Shown here: positions 1 through 7,834 of the stretch, in pieces
Position numbering within the stretch: the first letter of the stretch is position 1
Layout: the number at the start of each line of letters is the position of its first letter
Assembly: GCA_005777805.1 (NCBI GenBank)
Contig: SXLG01000116.1
Span: forward strand, 1-33,780
Reading direction: 5' to 3'
Source: Pseudomonadota bacterium
GTDB lineage: Bacteria; Desulfobacterota; Binatia; UBA12015
DNA: 33,780 bases
Program-made: the position numbers and the translations under genes
Notes under the pieces: generated by a model
Told to the model about the DNA's origin: nothing
The model's database searches: none
Seen by the model: the letters and a program-made list of their open reading frames with translations, nothing else

Positions 1-1
1 C

Positions 2-310
2 TATCCGGCGCAGATGTTCATGGGCGATGTCGGCTCGCTCTCGCTCGGTGCCGCGCTCGGCGTGGTGGCTCTGGCCAGCAAGCAGGCCCTCGTGCTGCCC
101 CTGCTCGGCTTCGTGTTCGTCGCCGAGGCGCTCTCGGTGATGGTGCAGGTCGCGTCCTACAAAACTCGTCGGCGGCGGGTCTTCCGCATGGCGCCGCTGC
201 ACCACCATTTCGAGTTGCTGGGCTGGCCCGAGCCGCAGATCATCGTCCGGGCCTGGATCATTGCGGCCATCTGCGCGTTGCTCTCGCTGGCGACGCTCAA
301 ACTGAGGTGA
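2..310 (+). CDS. mraY: MraY, phospho-MurNAc-pentapeptide transferase (3' end only)
   Basis: This is the C-terminal part of the integral membrane enzyme that transfers phospho-MurNAc-pentapeptide from UDP to undecaprenyl phosphate, giving lipid I. The gene starts before the window and is open from base 2. The visible residues begin [16 protein letters not shown], which holds the conserved MGDxGS metal and nucleotide site. The HHHFE histidine motif follows in [12 protein letters not shown], and hydrophobic helices lie on both sides. The stop TGA at 308-310 overlaps the murD GTG start at 307, so translation is probably coupled. Position immediately before murD is the standard dcw order. The family assignment is secure; the missing N-terminal part cannot be judged. 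Confidence 0.95.
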   Translation, partial: YPAQMFMGDVGSLSLGAALGVVALASKQALVLPLLGFVFVAEALSVMVQVASYKTRRRRVFRMAPLHHHFELLGWPEPQIIVRAWIIAAICALLSLATLKLR

Positions 311-1686
311 GCAGAGGCGTGCCCCCCGACATCGAGTCGCTCGCAGGTTCCGTCGTGCTGGTCCTCGGCTTCGGCCGGACGGGCTCGGCCGTGGCCGAGC
401 GGCTGGCGGGAGCCGGCGCGCGGGTGCGGGTGGTCGATCGGGTGCTGCCCGAGACCGCGACAAACCCGGCGCGCCGGCAGCTCGAGATGCTTGGCGTGGA
501 GTTCGTGCCCGAGGGCGAAGCGGCGGATCTGCTGGCGGGCTGTGATGTGGTCGTTCCGAGCCCGGGCGTTGCGGCGTCGCATCCCGTGCTTGCGCGGGCG
601 CAGCGCGCCGGGGTGGCGGTCGTGGCCGAGATCGATCTCGCGGCCGCGGCCCTCGCCGGGCCCCTGCTCGCCATCACCGGCACCAACGGCAAGAGCACGA
701 CGACGACGCTGGTCGGCGACATGTTGCGCGCCAGCGGTCAGGCGCCCTTTGTCGGCGGCAACCTCGGGCGGCCGTTGATCGAGGCCGCGGGCTGGGTGGG
801 GCCGGTGGTGGCCGAGATCTCGAGCTTCCAGCTCGAGTGGGCGCAAACGTTTCATCCGCGCGTGGCCGCACTCCTCAACGTGACGCCCGACCATCTCGAT
901 CGCCACGGCGACCTCGCGACCTACCTGGCGGTCAAGGCCCGCCTCTTCGCCCACCAGCAGCGCGACGACGTCGCCGTGCTGGCACGGGATGATGCGCGCG
1001 TCGCGGCACTCGTCGGCGCGCTCGCGGCGCGTGTCGTCACCTTTGGCGCGGGCACGAGTGACGGTCCGGGGGCCGTCCCCGAGGGCGACGGTTTTCGCGT
1101 GGATGGACCCGAGGGGCCGAGCGACCACCTCTCCCTCGCGCGCTTTCCGCTCGCCGGGCCGCATAACGTCGAGAACGCGATGGCGGCGGCCCTGTGCGCA
1201 CGGGCGGGGGGCGCCTCGGTGGCGGCGATACAATCAGTGCTCGACGATTTTGACGGACTGGCCCACCGGATGCGTGTGGTGGCGCGGCGCGACGGCATCA
1301 CCTTTGTCGACGATTCGAAGGGAACCAATCTCGGCGCGCTCGAGCGGGCGATCGAGGGCACTGTCCCCGGCCATCTCGTGCTGCTCGCGGGTGGGCGGGC
1401 CAAGGGGGGCGACTTCGCCGCACTCGGGCCCGAGCTCGCGCGCCGCGCCCGCTGCGTCGTGGTCTATGGCGAGGCCGCAGCGATGCTGGCCGAGGCATGG
1501 TCGGGAGCGGTGGAGACGCGGCGCCATATCGGGTTTGACGACGCGGTCGCCGAAGCGATCGGGCTGGCGCGGCCGGGTGACACCGTGCTGCTCTCGCCCG
1601 GCTGCGCCAGTCAGGACCAGTTTCGGGACTACGCCGAGCGGGGCGATCGCTTCGCGGAATTGGTGCGGGGAGGGGCGGGCTCGTGA
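307..1686 (+). CDS. murD: MurD, UDP-MurNAc-L-alanine:D-glutamate ligase
   Basis: MurD is the cytoplasmic Mur ligase that adds D-glutamate to UDP-MurNAc-L-Ala using ATP. It has 459 residues, normal for the family. A Rossmann-like N-terminal domain ([13 protein letters not shown] near residue 20) is followed by the ATP loop [12 protein letters not shown] at about residues 122-133. The central-domain motif [11 protein letters not shown] lies near residue 195, and the C-terminal ligase domain has DDSKGTN and [12 protein letters not shown]. The GTG start at 307 overlaps the mraY stop, and the TGA stop overlaps the ftsW start (GTGA at 1683-1686). The gene is intact and typical. Confidence 0.97.
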   Translation: MSRGVPPDIESLAGSVVLVLGFGRTGSAVAERLAGAGARVRVVDRVLPETATNPARRQLEMLGVEFVPEGEAADLLAGCDVVVPSPGVAASHPVLARAQRAGVAVVAEIDLAAAALAGPLLAITGTNGKSTTTTLVGDMLRASGQAPFVGGNLGRPLIEAAGWVGPVVAEISSFQLEWAQTFHPRVAALLNVTPDHLDRHGDLATYLAVKARLFAHQQRDDVAVLARDDARVAALVGALAARVVTFGAGTSDGPGAVPEGDGFRVDGPEGPSDHLSLARFPLAGPHNVENAMAAALCARAGGASVAAIQSVLDDFDGLAHRMRVVARRDGITFVDDSKGTNLGALERAIEGTVPGHLVLLAGGRAKGGDFAALGPELARRARCVVVYGEAAAMLAEAWSGAVETRRHIGFDDAVAEAIGLARPGDTVLLSPGCASQDQFRDYAERGDRFAELVRGGAGS

Positions 1687-2840
1687 AGACATTTGCGGGA
1701 TTGGATTCAGCAAGGGTGCTCGAGGGCGTCACGCAGAGGCCGGTGTTCTCGGCGTCACGGCGGATCGACCGGGTCCTCCTCGGCGCGGTCGCCACGCTGG
1801 CCGTGCTTGGTCTCGTGATGTTGCTCGATGCGGGCTATTTCCTCGGCCGCGAGCGTTTTGGCGACGCCTTCGCGCTGGTTCGTCGCCAGTTCGTCTTCGT
1901 CCTGCTCGCGGCAGCGGTCGCTGCCGGTGCGAGTTGGACACCCTCGTGGGCATGGCGCCGACTCGCCTATCCCGCACTTGGGCTCGGGCTCGTGCTACTG
2001 GTCGCCGTCCTCGTGCCCGGGCTCGGCGTGCGCCGCGGCGGCGCCCAGCGCTGGCTCGATCTCGGGGTCTTCGTCTTCGAGCCCTCGGAACTCATGAAGC
2101 CGATCTTCGTGCTCTACCTGGCGCATTCGTTGACGCGCAAGCAGGAACGACTCCAGAGCTTTGGCTGGGGTGTGCTGCCGCATCTGGTCGCTCTCGGGGT
2201 GCCGGTGGTGTTGCTGCTCGCCGAGCCCGACTTCGGTGCTGCGGCCGTGCTCACCCTGGTGACGCTGGCCATGCTGGTGCTGGCCGGGGCGCGGCCGCTG
2301 CACGTCTTCGGTCTGGGTTTGCTGATCTTGCCGCCGGCGGCTTTGGCGATCTGGTCGTCGCCGTACCGGGCGGCGCGCGTGGTGGGTTTCCTCGATCCGT
2401 TCAGCGACCCGCGCGGCAAGGGGTTCCAGCTCGTGCAATCCTTCCTCGCCTTCGGCAACGGGGGAGCGATCGGGAGCGGCCTCGGTGGGGGGCGGCAGAA
2501 GCTCTTCTATCTGCCCGAGGGACACACTGATTTTATTTTCGCCTTGACCGCAGAGGCGATCGGTGCCGCGGGCTGTCTCGTCGTTCTGGGGCTCTTCGGG
2601 CTCATTGCGGCGCGCGGGGTGCGGATCGGACTGCGCGGCCGGGATCGCTTCGCGATGCTGCTCGGGCTCGGGCTCACGGTTCTGCTGGTCGGCCAGGCGG
2701 TGCTGAATCTTGGGGTGGTGACGGGATTGCTGCCGACCAAGGGGCTGCCGTTGCCTTTCCTGAGCTACGGGGGCTCATCGACGATCGTCACGGGGGCTAT
2801 CGTCGGCGTCCTGCTCAGCCTGTCGCGGGAGAGTCGCTGA
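1683..2840 (+). CDS. ftsW: FtsW, SEDS-family septal peptidoglycan polymerase
   Basis: FtsW is a polytopic SEDS-family glycosyltransferase that polymerises lipid II at the division septum with its partner class B PBP. The protein has 385 residues and about ten hydrophobic segments. SEDS landmarks are present in order: EPSELMKPIFVLYLA, LLLAEPDFGAA, DPFSDPRGKGFQLVQS, LPEGHTDFIFA, and PLPFLSYGGSS near the C-terminus. RodA belongs to the same family, but the location between murD and murG makes FtsW the better name. The GTG start overlaps the murD stop. The stop directly abuts the murG GTG with no spacer. The first 25 residues look like a cytoplasmic tail. Confidence 0.95.
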   Translation: MKTFAGLDSARVLEGVTQRPVFSASRRIDRVLLGAVATLAVLGLVMLLDAGYFLGRERFGDAFALVRRQFVFVLLAAAVAAGASWTPSWAWRRLAYPALGLGLVLLVAVLVPGLGVRRGGAQRWLDLGVFVFEPSELMKPIFVLYLAHSLTRKQERLQSFGWGVLPHLVALGVPVVLLLAEPDFGAAAVLTLVTLAMLVLAGARPLHVFGLGLLILPPAALAIWSSPYRAARVVGFLDPFSDPRGKGFQLVQSFLAFGNGGAIGSGLGGGRQKLFYLPEGHTDFIFALTAEAIGAAGCLVVLGLFGLIAARGVRIGLRGRDRFAMLLGLGLTVLLVGQAVLNLGVVTGLLPTKGLPLPFLSYGGSSTIVTGAIVGVLLSLSRESR

Positions 2841-3938
2841 GTGGGAGATGTGCCTGAGCGCGTGCTGATCGCCGGTGGCGGCACGGGCGGGCATCTCTTT
2901 CCCGGAATCGCGCTTGCCGACGAGCTGCGGCGGCGCGGCGTGCGCGAAGTCATGTTTGTTGGGAGCCGGCGCGGCATCGAACGGGAGGCGGTGCCGCGCG
3001 CCGGGTATCCGGTCGAGCTGCTCGACGTGGGCGGCGTGCGTGGCCAGGGCGCGCTCGGTGCTGCCGCGGCACTGGCGCGGGTCGTGCCCGCGCTCGGACG
3101 CAGCGTGCGGATCCGCCGCGCGTTCCGTCCCGAGCTGGCTGTCGGTGTGGGGGGCTACGCCGCTTTTCCGGCGATTGTCGCGGCCCGGCTCGGCCGGGTG
3201 CCGGTGGTGCTGATGGAGCAGAACGCCGCGCCGGGCTGGGTGACGCGCGGGCTCGCACCGCTGGCGCAGCGGGTGTGCGTGAGCTTCCCCGGCACGGTCA
3301 CGACGCTCGGCACGCGCGCGGTCCTCACCGGGAATCCGGTGCGCTGGTCGCTTGTCCCGTCCGCCGTCGAGCGCCGCGCCGCGGTCGCGCTGCGGCTGCT
3401 GGTTTTTGGCGGCAGCGCGGGGGCCCGCCGGCTCAACGACATCGTTCCGGGTGCGGTCGCGCGGGCGCGTTTGTCGATCGAGGTCCTGCATCAGGGCGGT
3501 GCTGCGGACTGCGAGAGAGTGAGCCGGCACTACCGCGACGCCGGGGTCGAGGCGCGGGTCACGCCCTTCATCGACGATATGGCAGAGGCCTACGCCTGGG
3601 CCGATCTGGTGGTCTGCCGGGCCGGGGCGACGACGCTCGCCGAACTCACGGCCCTCGGTGTTGCCGCTCTTCTGGTGCCCTATCCCCATGCGGCCGGGGA
3701 CCACCAGCGCATCAATGCCGAGGCGCTGGTGGCGGCGGGTGCCGCCCGGATGATCCTCGATCCCGAACTCGACGAGAGCGGTCTCGCGCGGCAACTCGTC
3801 GAGCTGGTCACGCAGCCGGCGCAGCTCGCTGCGATGCGCGTCCAGGCCCGTGCCCTGGGCCGGCCCGACGCCGCCGCGCGGGTGGCAGATGAATGCCTCG
3901 CGGTCGTCGCCGCCCGCCGCGGACACGGACGCCGGTAG
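2841..3938 (+). CDS. murG: MurG, lipid II synthase (GlcNAc transferase)
   Basis: MurG is the peripheral membrane glycosyltransferase (GT28) that transfers GlcNAc from UDP-GlcNAc to lipid I, making lipid II. It has 365 residues. The N-terminal nucleotide loop GGGTGGHLFPG sits at about residues 12-22, VGVGGYAAFPA follows, and MEQNAAPGWVTR matches the conserved EQN segment. The donor-site C-terminal domain shows CRAGATTLAEL and PYPHAAGDHQRINAEAL. The GTG start follows the ftsW stop immediately. The last roughly 15 codons fall inside a degenerate tandem repeat that continues past the stop (see 3895-4140), so the Arg-rich tail AARRGHGRR may have been shaped by that repeat and not by selection on MurG. 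Confidence 0.96.
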   Translation: MGDVPERVLIAGGGTGGHLFPGIALADELRRRGVREVMFVGSRRGIEREAVPRAGYPVELLDVGGVRGQGALGAAAALARVVPALGRSVRIRRAFRPELAVGVGGYAAFPAIVAARLGRVPVVLMEQNAAPGWVTRGLAPLAQRVCVSFPGTVTTLGTRAVLTGNPVRWSLVPSAVERRAAVALRLLVFGGSAGARRLNDIVPGAVARARLSIEVLHQGGAADCERVSRHYRDAGVEARVTPFIDDMAEAYAWADLVVCRAGATTLAELTALGVAALLVPYPHAAGDHQRINAEALVAAGAARMILDPELDESGLARQLVELVTQPAQLAAMRVQARALGRPDAAARVADECLAVVAARRGHGRR

Positions 3939-4140
3939 AGGTCTGTCGCGGGCGAAGGGACGTTGCGCCTCGCGGTCGTCGTAACGCACCGCTGAGCCCT
4001 GAGGGATTTGGCGCGGGCGGAGGGATGTTGCACCTCGCAGTCGCCGTCACGTGCCGCGGGCGCCCGTAGAACTCTGCCGCAGGCGGGCAGGACGTTGCGC
4101 CTCGGGGTCGTCGCCGTGCACCGTGGACACGGACGCCCCT
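3895..4140 (+). repeat. Degenerate tandem repeat across the murG 3' end and the murG-murC gap
   Basis: A unit that begins GCCTCGCGGTCGTCG and ends near AGGGACGTT recurs about four times. The recognisable core starts at 3895, 3967, 4032 and 4099, so the period varies from about 65 to 72 bp. The 3895 and 4099 copies also share GGACACGGACGCC, and several copies share a GCGGGCG stretch. The first copy lies in the coding 3' end of murG; the others fill the gap before murC. No hairpin or integrase-like feature is visible. The origin could be slippage that duplicated the end of murG, or a dispersed intergenic repeat. Apart from this repeat I see no gene in 3939-4177. Confidence 0.6.
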
Positions 4141-4177
4141 CGTGCGCGGCCGGGTGCCCCGGTGTTATGCGGCCCCG

Positions 4178-5578
4178 GTGCTGAGGCAACACCGGATCCA
4201 CTTCGTCGGTCTCGGCGGCATCGGGATGAGCGGCCTTGCCGAGGTCCTGCTCGATCTCGGGTTCGAGGTTTCGGGTTCGGATCTTGCGCGCAGTGAACTC
4301 ACCGCCCGGCTCGAGACGCTCGGCGCGCGCATCTCCTACGGCCACGACGGCGCCACTCTCCCCGAGGACGCCGAGGCGGTCGTGCTCTCGTCGGCGGTGC
4401 GGTTCTCCAACCCGGAGGTGGCACGAGCGCGCGATCTGGGGATCCCGATTCTGCCGCGCGCCGAGATGCTGGCCGAACTCATGCGCATGAAGACCGGCCT
4501 CGCGGTGGCCGGCACGCACGGCAAGACGACGACCTCGTCGATGCTGGCGGCGATCCTGCACGCGGCCGGGCACGACGCCACGGCGGTGATCGGTGGCCGC
4601 GTCCATTCGCTCGGCAGCAACGCGCACCGTGGCGCCGGCGAACTGCTGGTGGCCGAGGCCGACGAGAGCGACGGCACTTTTTTGCTCCTGACGCCGACCA
4701 TCGCGGTCATCACCAACATCGACCCCGAGCACCTCGACCATTGGGGCAGTCTCGAGGCCTCGATCGACGGCTACGTCGAGTTTGCCAACCGCGTGCCGTT
4801 CTATGGCGCGGCGATTCTTGGGATCGACAACTCGCGCGTGCGCGGCATCCTGCCGCGACTGCGCAAGCGTCACGTCACCTTCGGACTCACCTCGGACGCC
4901 CAGGTGGCGGCGCGCGACGTCGTGGTCGAAGGTTTCGAGACCCGGTTCGATCTCGTGATCGATGGCGCCCCGGTCGGCCGGGTGACGATCGGGATGCCCG
5001 GCCGGCACGTCGCCCAGAACGCGCTCGCGGCGATCGCGGCGGCGCGCGAGATCGGCGTCGAGCCGGCCGTGGCGATCCGGGCGCTGGCCGCTTTCGGGGG
5101 CATCCACCGCCGCTTCGAGGTCCGGGGCGAGGTGGCCGGCGTGCTGGTGATCGACGATTACGGCCATCACCCCGAGGAAGTTCGCGCCACGCTGCGGGCG
5201 GCGCGCGAGGGCCTTGGCCGGCGTATCGTCGCGGCCTTCCAGCCCCACCGCTACACCCGCACGCGCGGTCTCTTCGAGGACGTCCGCGGCGCTTTCGACG
5301 CGGTCGACGTGCTCTTCCTGACCGACGTCTATGCGGCCGGCGAAGATCCGATCGAGGGTGCCGACGGCGAGTCGCTGGCGCGCGCGCTGCGGGCGCGGGG
5401 TCATGCCGACGTGCGTTTCGTCGGCCCGCGCACGGCGCTTGCCGAGGCCATCGCGGCCAGCGCGCGCGAGGGCGATCTGGTGTTGCTGCTCGGCGCGGGC
5501 GACATCATCCGCGAGGGCGATCGCGTGCTCGAATGTCTTGCCGCAGGTGCCGGCGCGCCCCTGCGGGTGGTCCGATGA
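4178..5578 (+). CDS. murC: MurC, UDP-MurNAc:L-alanine ligase
   Basis: MurC is the first Mur ligase of the cytoplasmic pathway and adds L-alanine to UDP-MurNAc with ATP. The N-terminus HRIHFVGLGGIGMSGLAEVL is the classic UDP-sugar-binding start. The ATP loop is AGTHGKTTTSSM at about residue 112, followed by EADESDGTFLLLTP and NIDPEHLDHWG. The C-terminal domain has DDYGHHPEEVRATL and FQPHRYTRTRGLF. I chose GTG at 4178 (466 residues) because it places the start just before the conserved HRIHFVG. An in-frame GTG at 4142 would add 12 residues and is possible; neither start has a clear ribosome site. The TGA stop overlaps an ATG at 5575. An expected neighbour, murB, does not follow. Confidence 0.95.
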   Translation: MLRQHRIHFVGLGGIGMSGLAEVLLDLGFEVSGSDLARSELTARLETLGARISYGHDGATLPEDAEAVVLSSAVRFSNPEVARARDLGIPILPRAEMLAELMRMKTGLAVAGTHGKTTTSSMLAAILHAAGHDATAVIGGRVHSLGSNAHRGAGELLVAEADESDGTFLLLTPTIAVITNIDPEHLDHWGSLEASIDGYVEFANRVPFYGAAILGIDNSRVRGILPRLRKRHVTFGLTSDAQVAARDVVVEGFETRFDLVIDGAPVGRVTIGMPGRHVAQNALAAIAAAREIGVEPAVAIRALAAFGGIHRRFEVRGEVAGVLVIDDYGHHPEEVRATLRAAREGLGRRIVAAFQPHRYTRTRGLFEDVRGAFDAVDVLFLTDVYAAGEDPIEGADGESLARALRARGHADVRFVGPRTALAEAIAASAREGDLVLLLGAGDIIREGDRVLECLAAGAGAPLRVVR

Positions 5579-5640
5579 GTCGTCCGCCGAGCGTCACGCC
5601 GATCCTCCCGTGCACGGCTGCCGGCGCGGTGGCGCGGTGA
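5575..5640 (+). CDS. Tiny 21-codon ORF coupling murC to ddl
   Basis: An ATG at 5575 overlaps the murC stop as ATGA. The reading frame MSRPPSVTPILPC... runs 21 codons, and its TGA overlaps the ddl GTG start as GTGA at 5637-5640. The ORF therefore occupies the place where many dcw clusters carry murB. It has no recognisable domain and is too short to be an enzyme. It could be a translational relay that keeps ribosomes on the message from murC to ddl, a remnant left after loss of murB, or chance. I do not recognise the peptide. Confidence 0.35.
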   Translation: MSRPPSVTPILPCTAAGAVAR

Positions 5641-6599
5641 GCACGCCGGGTGGAGGCGTGCTCCGGCCCGAGGGCCGCTGGCGGCAGCGTCGGGTGGGCG
5701 TCGTGCTGGGCGGGCTCTCCTCCGAGCGCGAGATCTCGGAGCGCAGCGGGCAAGCCGTCGCGGCCGCGCTGCGCCGACGCGGTTACGCCGTGGTCGAGAT
5801 CCCGGCCGATCGCGACCTGCCCACCCGTCTCGTCGCCGCCGGCGCGGCGGTGATCTTCAACGCCCTGCACGGTCGCTACGGCGAGGATGGCTGCGTGCAG
5901 GGCGTGTTCGAGATGATCGGCCTGCCCTATACCGGGGCTGGCGTTCTGGCGAGCGCGCTCTGCATGGACAAATGGCGCGCCCGACAGATCATGGCTGCTG
6001 CCGGCGTGCCGGTCGCGATCGGGGCGCTGCTGCGGGGCGACGATGTGCAGATGCCCGCCGATATGCCGCTGCCGTGCGTGGTCAAGCCGCGCGGCGAGGG
6101 CTCGAGCAACGGCGTCGTCATCGTCCGCGAGGCCAGGGCTTTCCCCGCAGCCTGCGTGGCGGCGCGTGGCTTCGACGGCGATGTGTTGGTCGAGGAGTAC
6201 GTCGCCGGGCGCGAGGTCACGGTGGCGCTGCTCGACGGTCGCGCGCTCGCGGCGATGGAGGTCGAGGCGCTGGGCGACGACTTCCACACATGGGAGGTGA
6301 AGTACACGCCCGGACGCGAGCGCTTCGTGCTGCCTGCGCCCCTCGGCGACAACTACGCGGCCGTGCTGGCGATCGCCGAGCGGGCCCACGGGGCGCTCGA
6401 CGCCGGCGCTTACAGCCGGGTCGATCTGCGCGTGCGGTCCGATGGCTGGGCGGCGGTGCTGGAGTGCAACACGCTCCCCGGCCTGCACGAACTCGGCTGG
6501 TACCCGGCCATGGCGCGCCACGCCGGCATCGAGTTCGACGACCTGATCGAGATTTTGCTTGACCGGGCCGAGCTCACGGTACGCGAGACCCGCCGCTGA
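5637..6599 (+). CDS. ddl: D-alanine--D-alanine ligase
   Basis: Ddl is an ATP-grasp enzyme that joins two D-alanines for the end of the peptidoglycan stem peptide. The N-terminus VGVVLGGLSSEREIS carries the conserved GGxSxE motif. NALHGRYGEDGCVQG, LPYTGAGVLASALCMDK and the ATP-grasp strand CVVKPRGEGSSNGVVIV follow. EVTVALLDGRAL, ARVDLRVR-like sequence (YSRVDLRVRSDG) and ECNTLPGLHELGWYP close the active site. Its 320 residues are normal. The GTG at 5637 was chosen because it overlaps the preceding stop and gives the family-length N-terminus; the frame stays open upstream but has no conserved sequence there. Confidence 0.95.
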   Translation: MSTPGGGVLRPEGRWRQRRVGVVLGGLSSEREISERSGQAVAAALRRRGYAVVEIPADRDLPTRLVAAGAAVIFNALHGRYGEDGCVQGVFEMIGLPYTGAGVLASALCMDKWRARQIMAAAGVPVAIGALLRGDDVQMPADMPLPCVVKPRGEGSSNGVVIVREARAFPAACVAARGFDGDVLVEEYVAGREVTVALLDGRALAAMEVEALGDDFHTWEVKYTPGRERFVLPAPLGDNYAAVLAIAERAHGALDAGAYSRVDLRVRSDGWAAVLECNTLPGLHELGWYPAMARHAGIEFDDLIEILLDRAELTVRETRR

Positions 6600-6614
6600 C
6601 GGCGGCCTGACCGC

Positions 6615-6920
6615 GTGACCGCGAGGCGACCCGCCTCAAGACCGCGGGTTTGCGCTCGCCCGAGCCGTGCAGGGCGCGCGAGCCGTCCGACTCTGCGCGC
6701 GAAGGCGGCAGACCTCGCGCGCGTCCCGGGCGGCGGCGGGCGGGCGAGCGCTGGGCGACCGGTTCCTGCTCGTAAACGCTTGCCATCGCCCGCCGTCCCT
6801 GCAAAAACAACCGAGCGCCGTCGGGCCGGCCTCGAACAGACGAGGAAGGTCGCGACGGGGACGCGGGAGGCCATACGCTGGTCGCTCGCGGGACGCGCCG
6901 CGGTGGCCGCGGGTGGATGA
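6615..6920 (+). other. ddl-ftsQ gap with a doubtful Arg-rich ORF
   Basis: About 317 bases separate ddl from ftsQ, the longest non-coding stretch inside the dcw cluster. One frame is open from a GTG at 6615 to a TGA at 6918-6920 that overlaps the ftsQ ATG, giving 101 residues rich in Arg, Ala and Pro. Its third codon positions are less GC-rich than those of neighbouring genes, there is no Shine-Dalgarno sequence, and I recognise no domain. A second frame (from 6667) is equally open, which is common in GC-rich non-coding DNA. A promoter for ftsQAZ could lie here, but no convincing -35/-10 pair was seen. Confidence 0.2.
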
Positions 6921-7834
6921 GGGGGAGGATGGAGGGGAAGGGGCATCGCCAGCGTCGGGTCCGACCGGCCACGCGCCGCGAGAGTCACGCTCTCTTGCGC
7001 GCGGAGACCTGGGAGGGTCGGTTCAAGGGCTTGGCCGCGTCGTTGCGCGAGCCGCGCCATCTCCTCTGGGGTGGCGTCGTCGTCGCTCTCTTCTTTACTT
7101 CGGTCCCGCTTCTGCGCTATTGCCTCGACCATCGCTACTTCGCGGTGCGCGAAGTACAGGTGGTCGGCGCGCGCCGGTTGTCGGCGGCGGTGGTTGAGGG
7201 GTGGTTGGGCGTGGTGGAGGAAGGCCGAAGCATCTGGCGGGTCGATCGCGACGCGCTTGCCGCGCGCCTTCGAGCCCGTCCCGAGATCGCCGCGGCGCGG
7301 GTCGAGCGCGAGCTGCCTGGCCGCCTGCGGGTCACGATCGAAGAACGCGAGGGCGCGGCCCTGCTCCATGCCGGGCATCGTTTTCACCTCGTCGCCGCTG
7401 ACGGTTCGGTACTCGGTCAGGTTGCCGAGCCGGATCCGGCGCTGCCGATCGTCACGCTCGCCGGGCCCGCTGATCGCGAGCCGGCCTTGCCCCGGCCCTC
7501 GGAACTCGAGCACGTGCTCGAACTCGCCCGCGAAATCGACGGCGGCGCGGCCGGGTTGCCGATCTCGGAAGTCGCACTTGATGCGGCTGGGCGCGAGCCG
7601 CGCGTGACGCTCTTCAGCGAAGACGGCCGGCTCAGGATCGAACTCGGCTGGCGGGGTTTCCCCGGCAAGCTCGCCTTGCTGCGCCGCATCGTGCGCGAAG
7701 CCGCACTGGATGCCGCCGACGATTCGAGCACGCCGGCGCGGCGGGGCTCGGTCGCGCTGCTGGACGGTCGTACTGCGGTCGTGCGCTGGGCCAAACCCGC
7801 TCCGCCGGGCAAGACCGCGCGGAGGGCTGCCTAG
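6917..7834 (+). CDS. ftsQ: FtsQ, division protein with POTRA domain
   Basis: FtsQ is a bitopic inner-membrane scaffold of the divisome that links FtsB/FtsL to later proteins. Of 305 residues, about 50 basic cytoplasmic residues come first, then one membrane helix (LLWGGVVVALFFTSVPLL, about residues 50-67). The POTRA region begins YFAVREVQVVGARRLS and continues through RPEIAAARVERELPGRLRVT. The C-terminal beta domain includes ALLDGRTAVVRW. Sequence conservation is normally low in this family, so the order ddl-ftsQ-ftsA adds much of the support. The ATG at 6917 is used; an ATG at 6929 is an alternative. The stop TAG abuts the ftsA GTG. Confidence 0.92.
   Translation: MRGRMEGKGHRQRRVRPATRRESHALLRAETWEGRFKGLAASLREPRHLLWGGVVVALFFTSVPLLRYCLDHRYFAVREVQVVGARRLSAAVVEGWLGVVEEGRSIWRVDRDALAARLRARPEIAAARVERELPGRLRVTIEEREGAALLHAGHRFHLVAADGSVLGQVAEPDPALPIVTLAGPADREPALPRPSELEHVLELAREIDGGAAGLPISEVALDAAGREPRVTLFSEDGRLRIELGWRGFPGKLALLRRIVREAALDAADDSSTPARRGSVALLDGRTAVVRWAKPAPPGKTARRAA

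Noticed and set aside
3895-4140. Tandem repeats considered as a CRISPR array
   Set aside because: The copies are diverged along their whole length, there is no alternation of constant repeats and unique spacers, and no cas genes are present. The same holds for 15111-15350.
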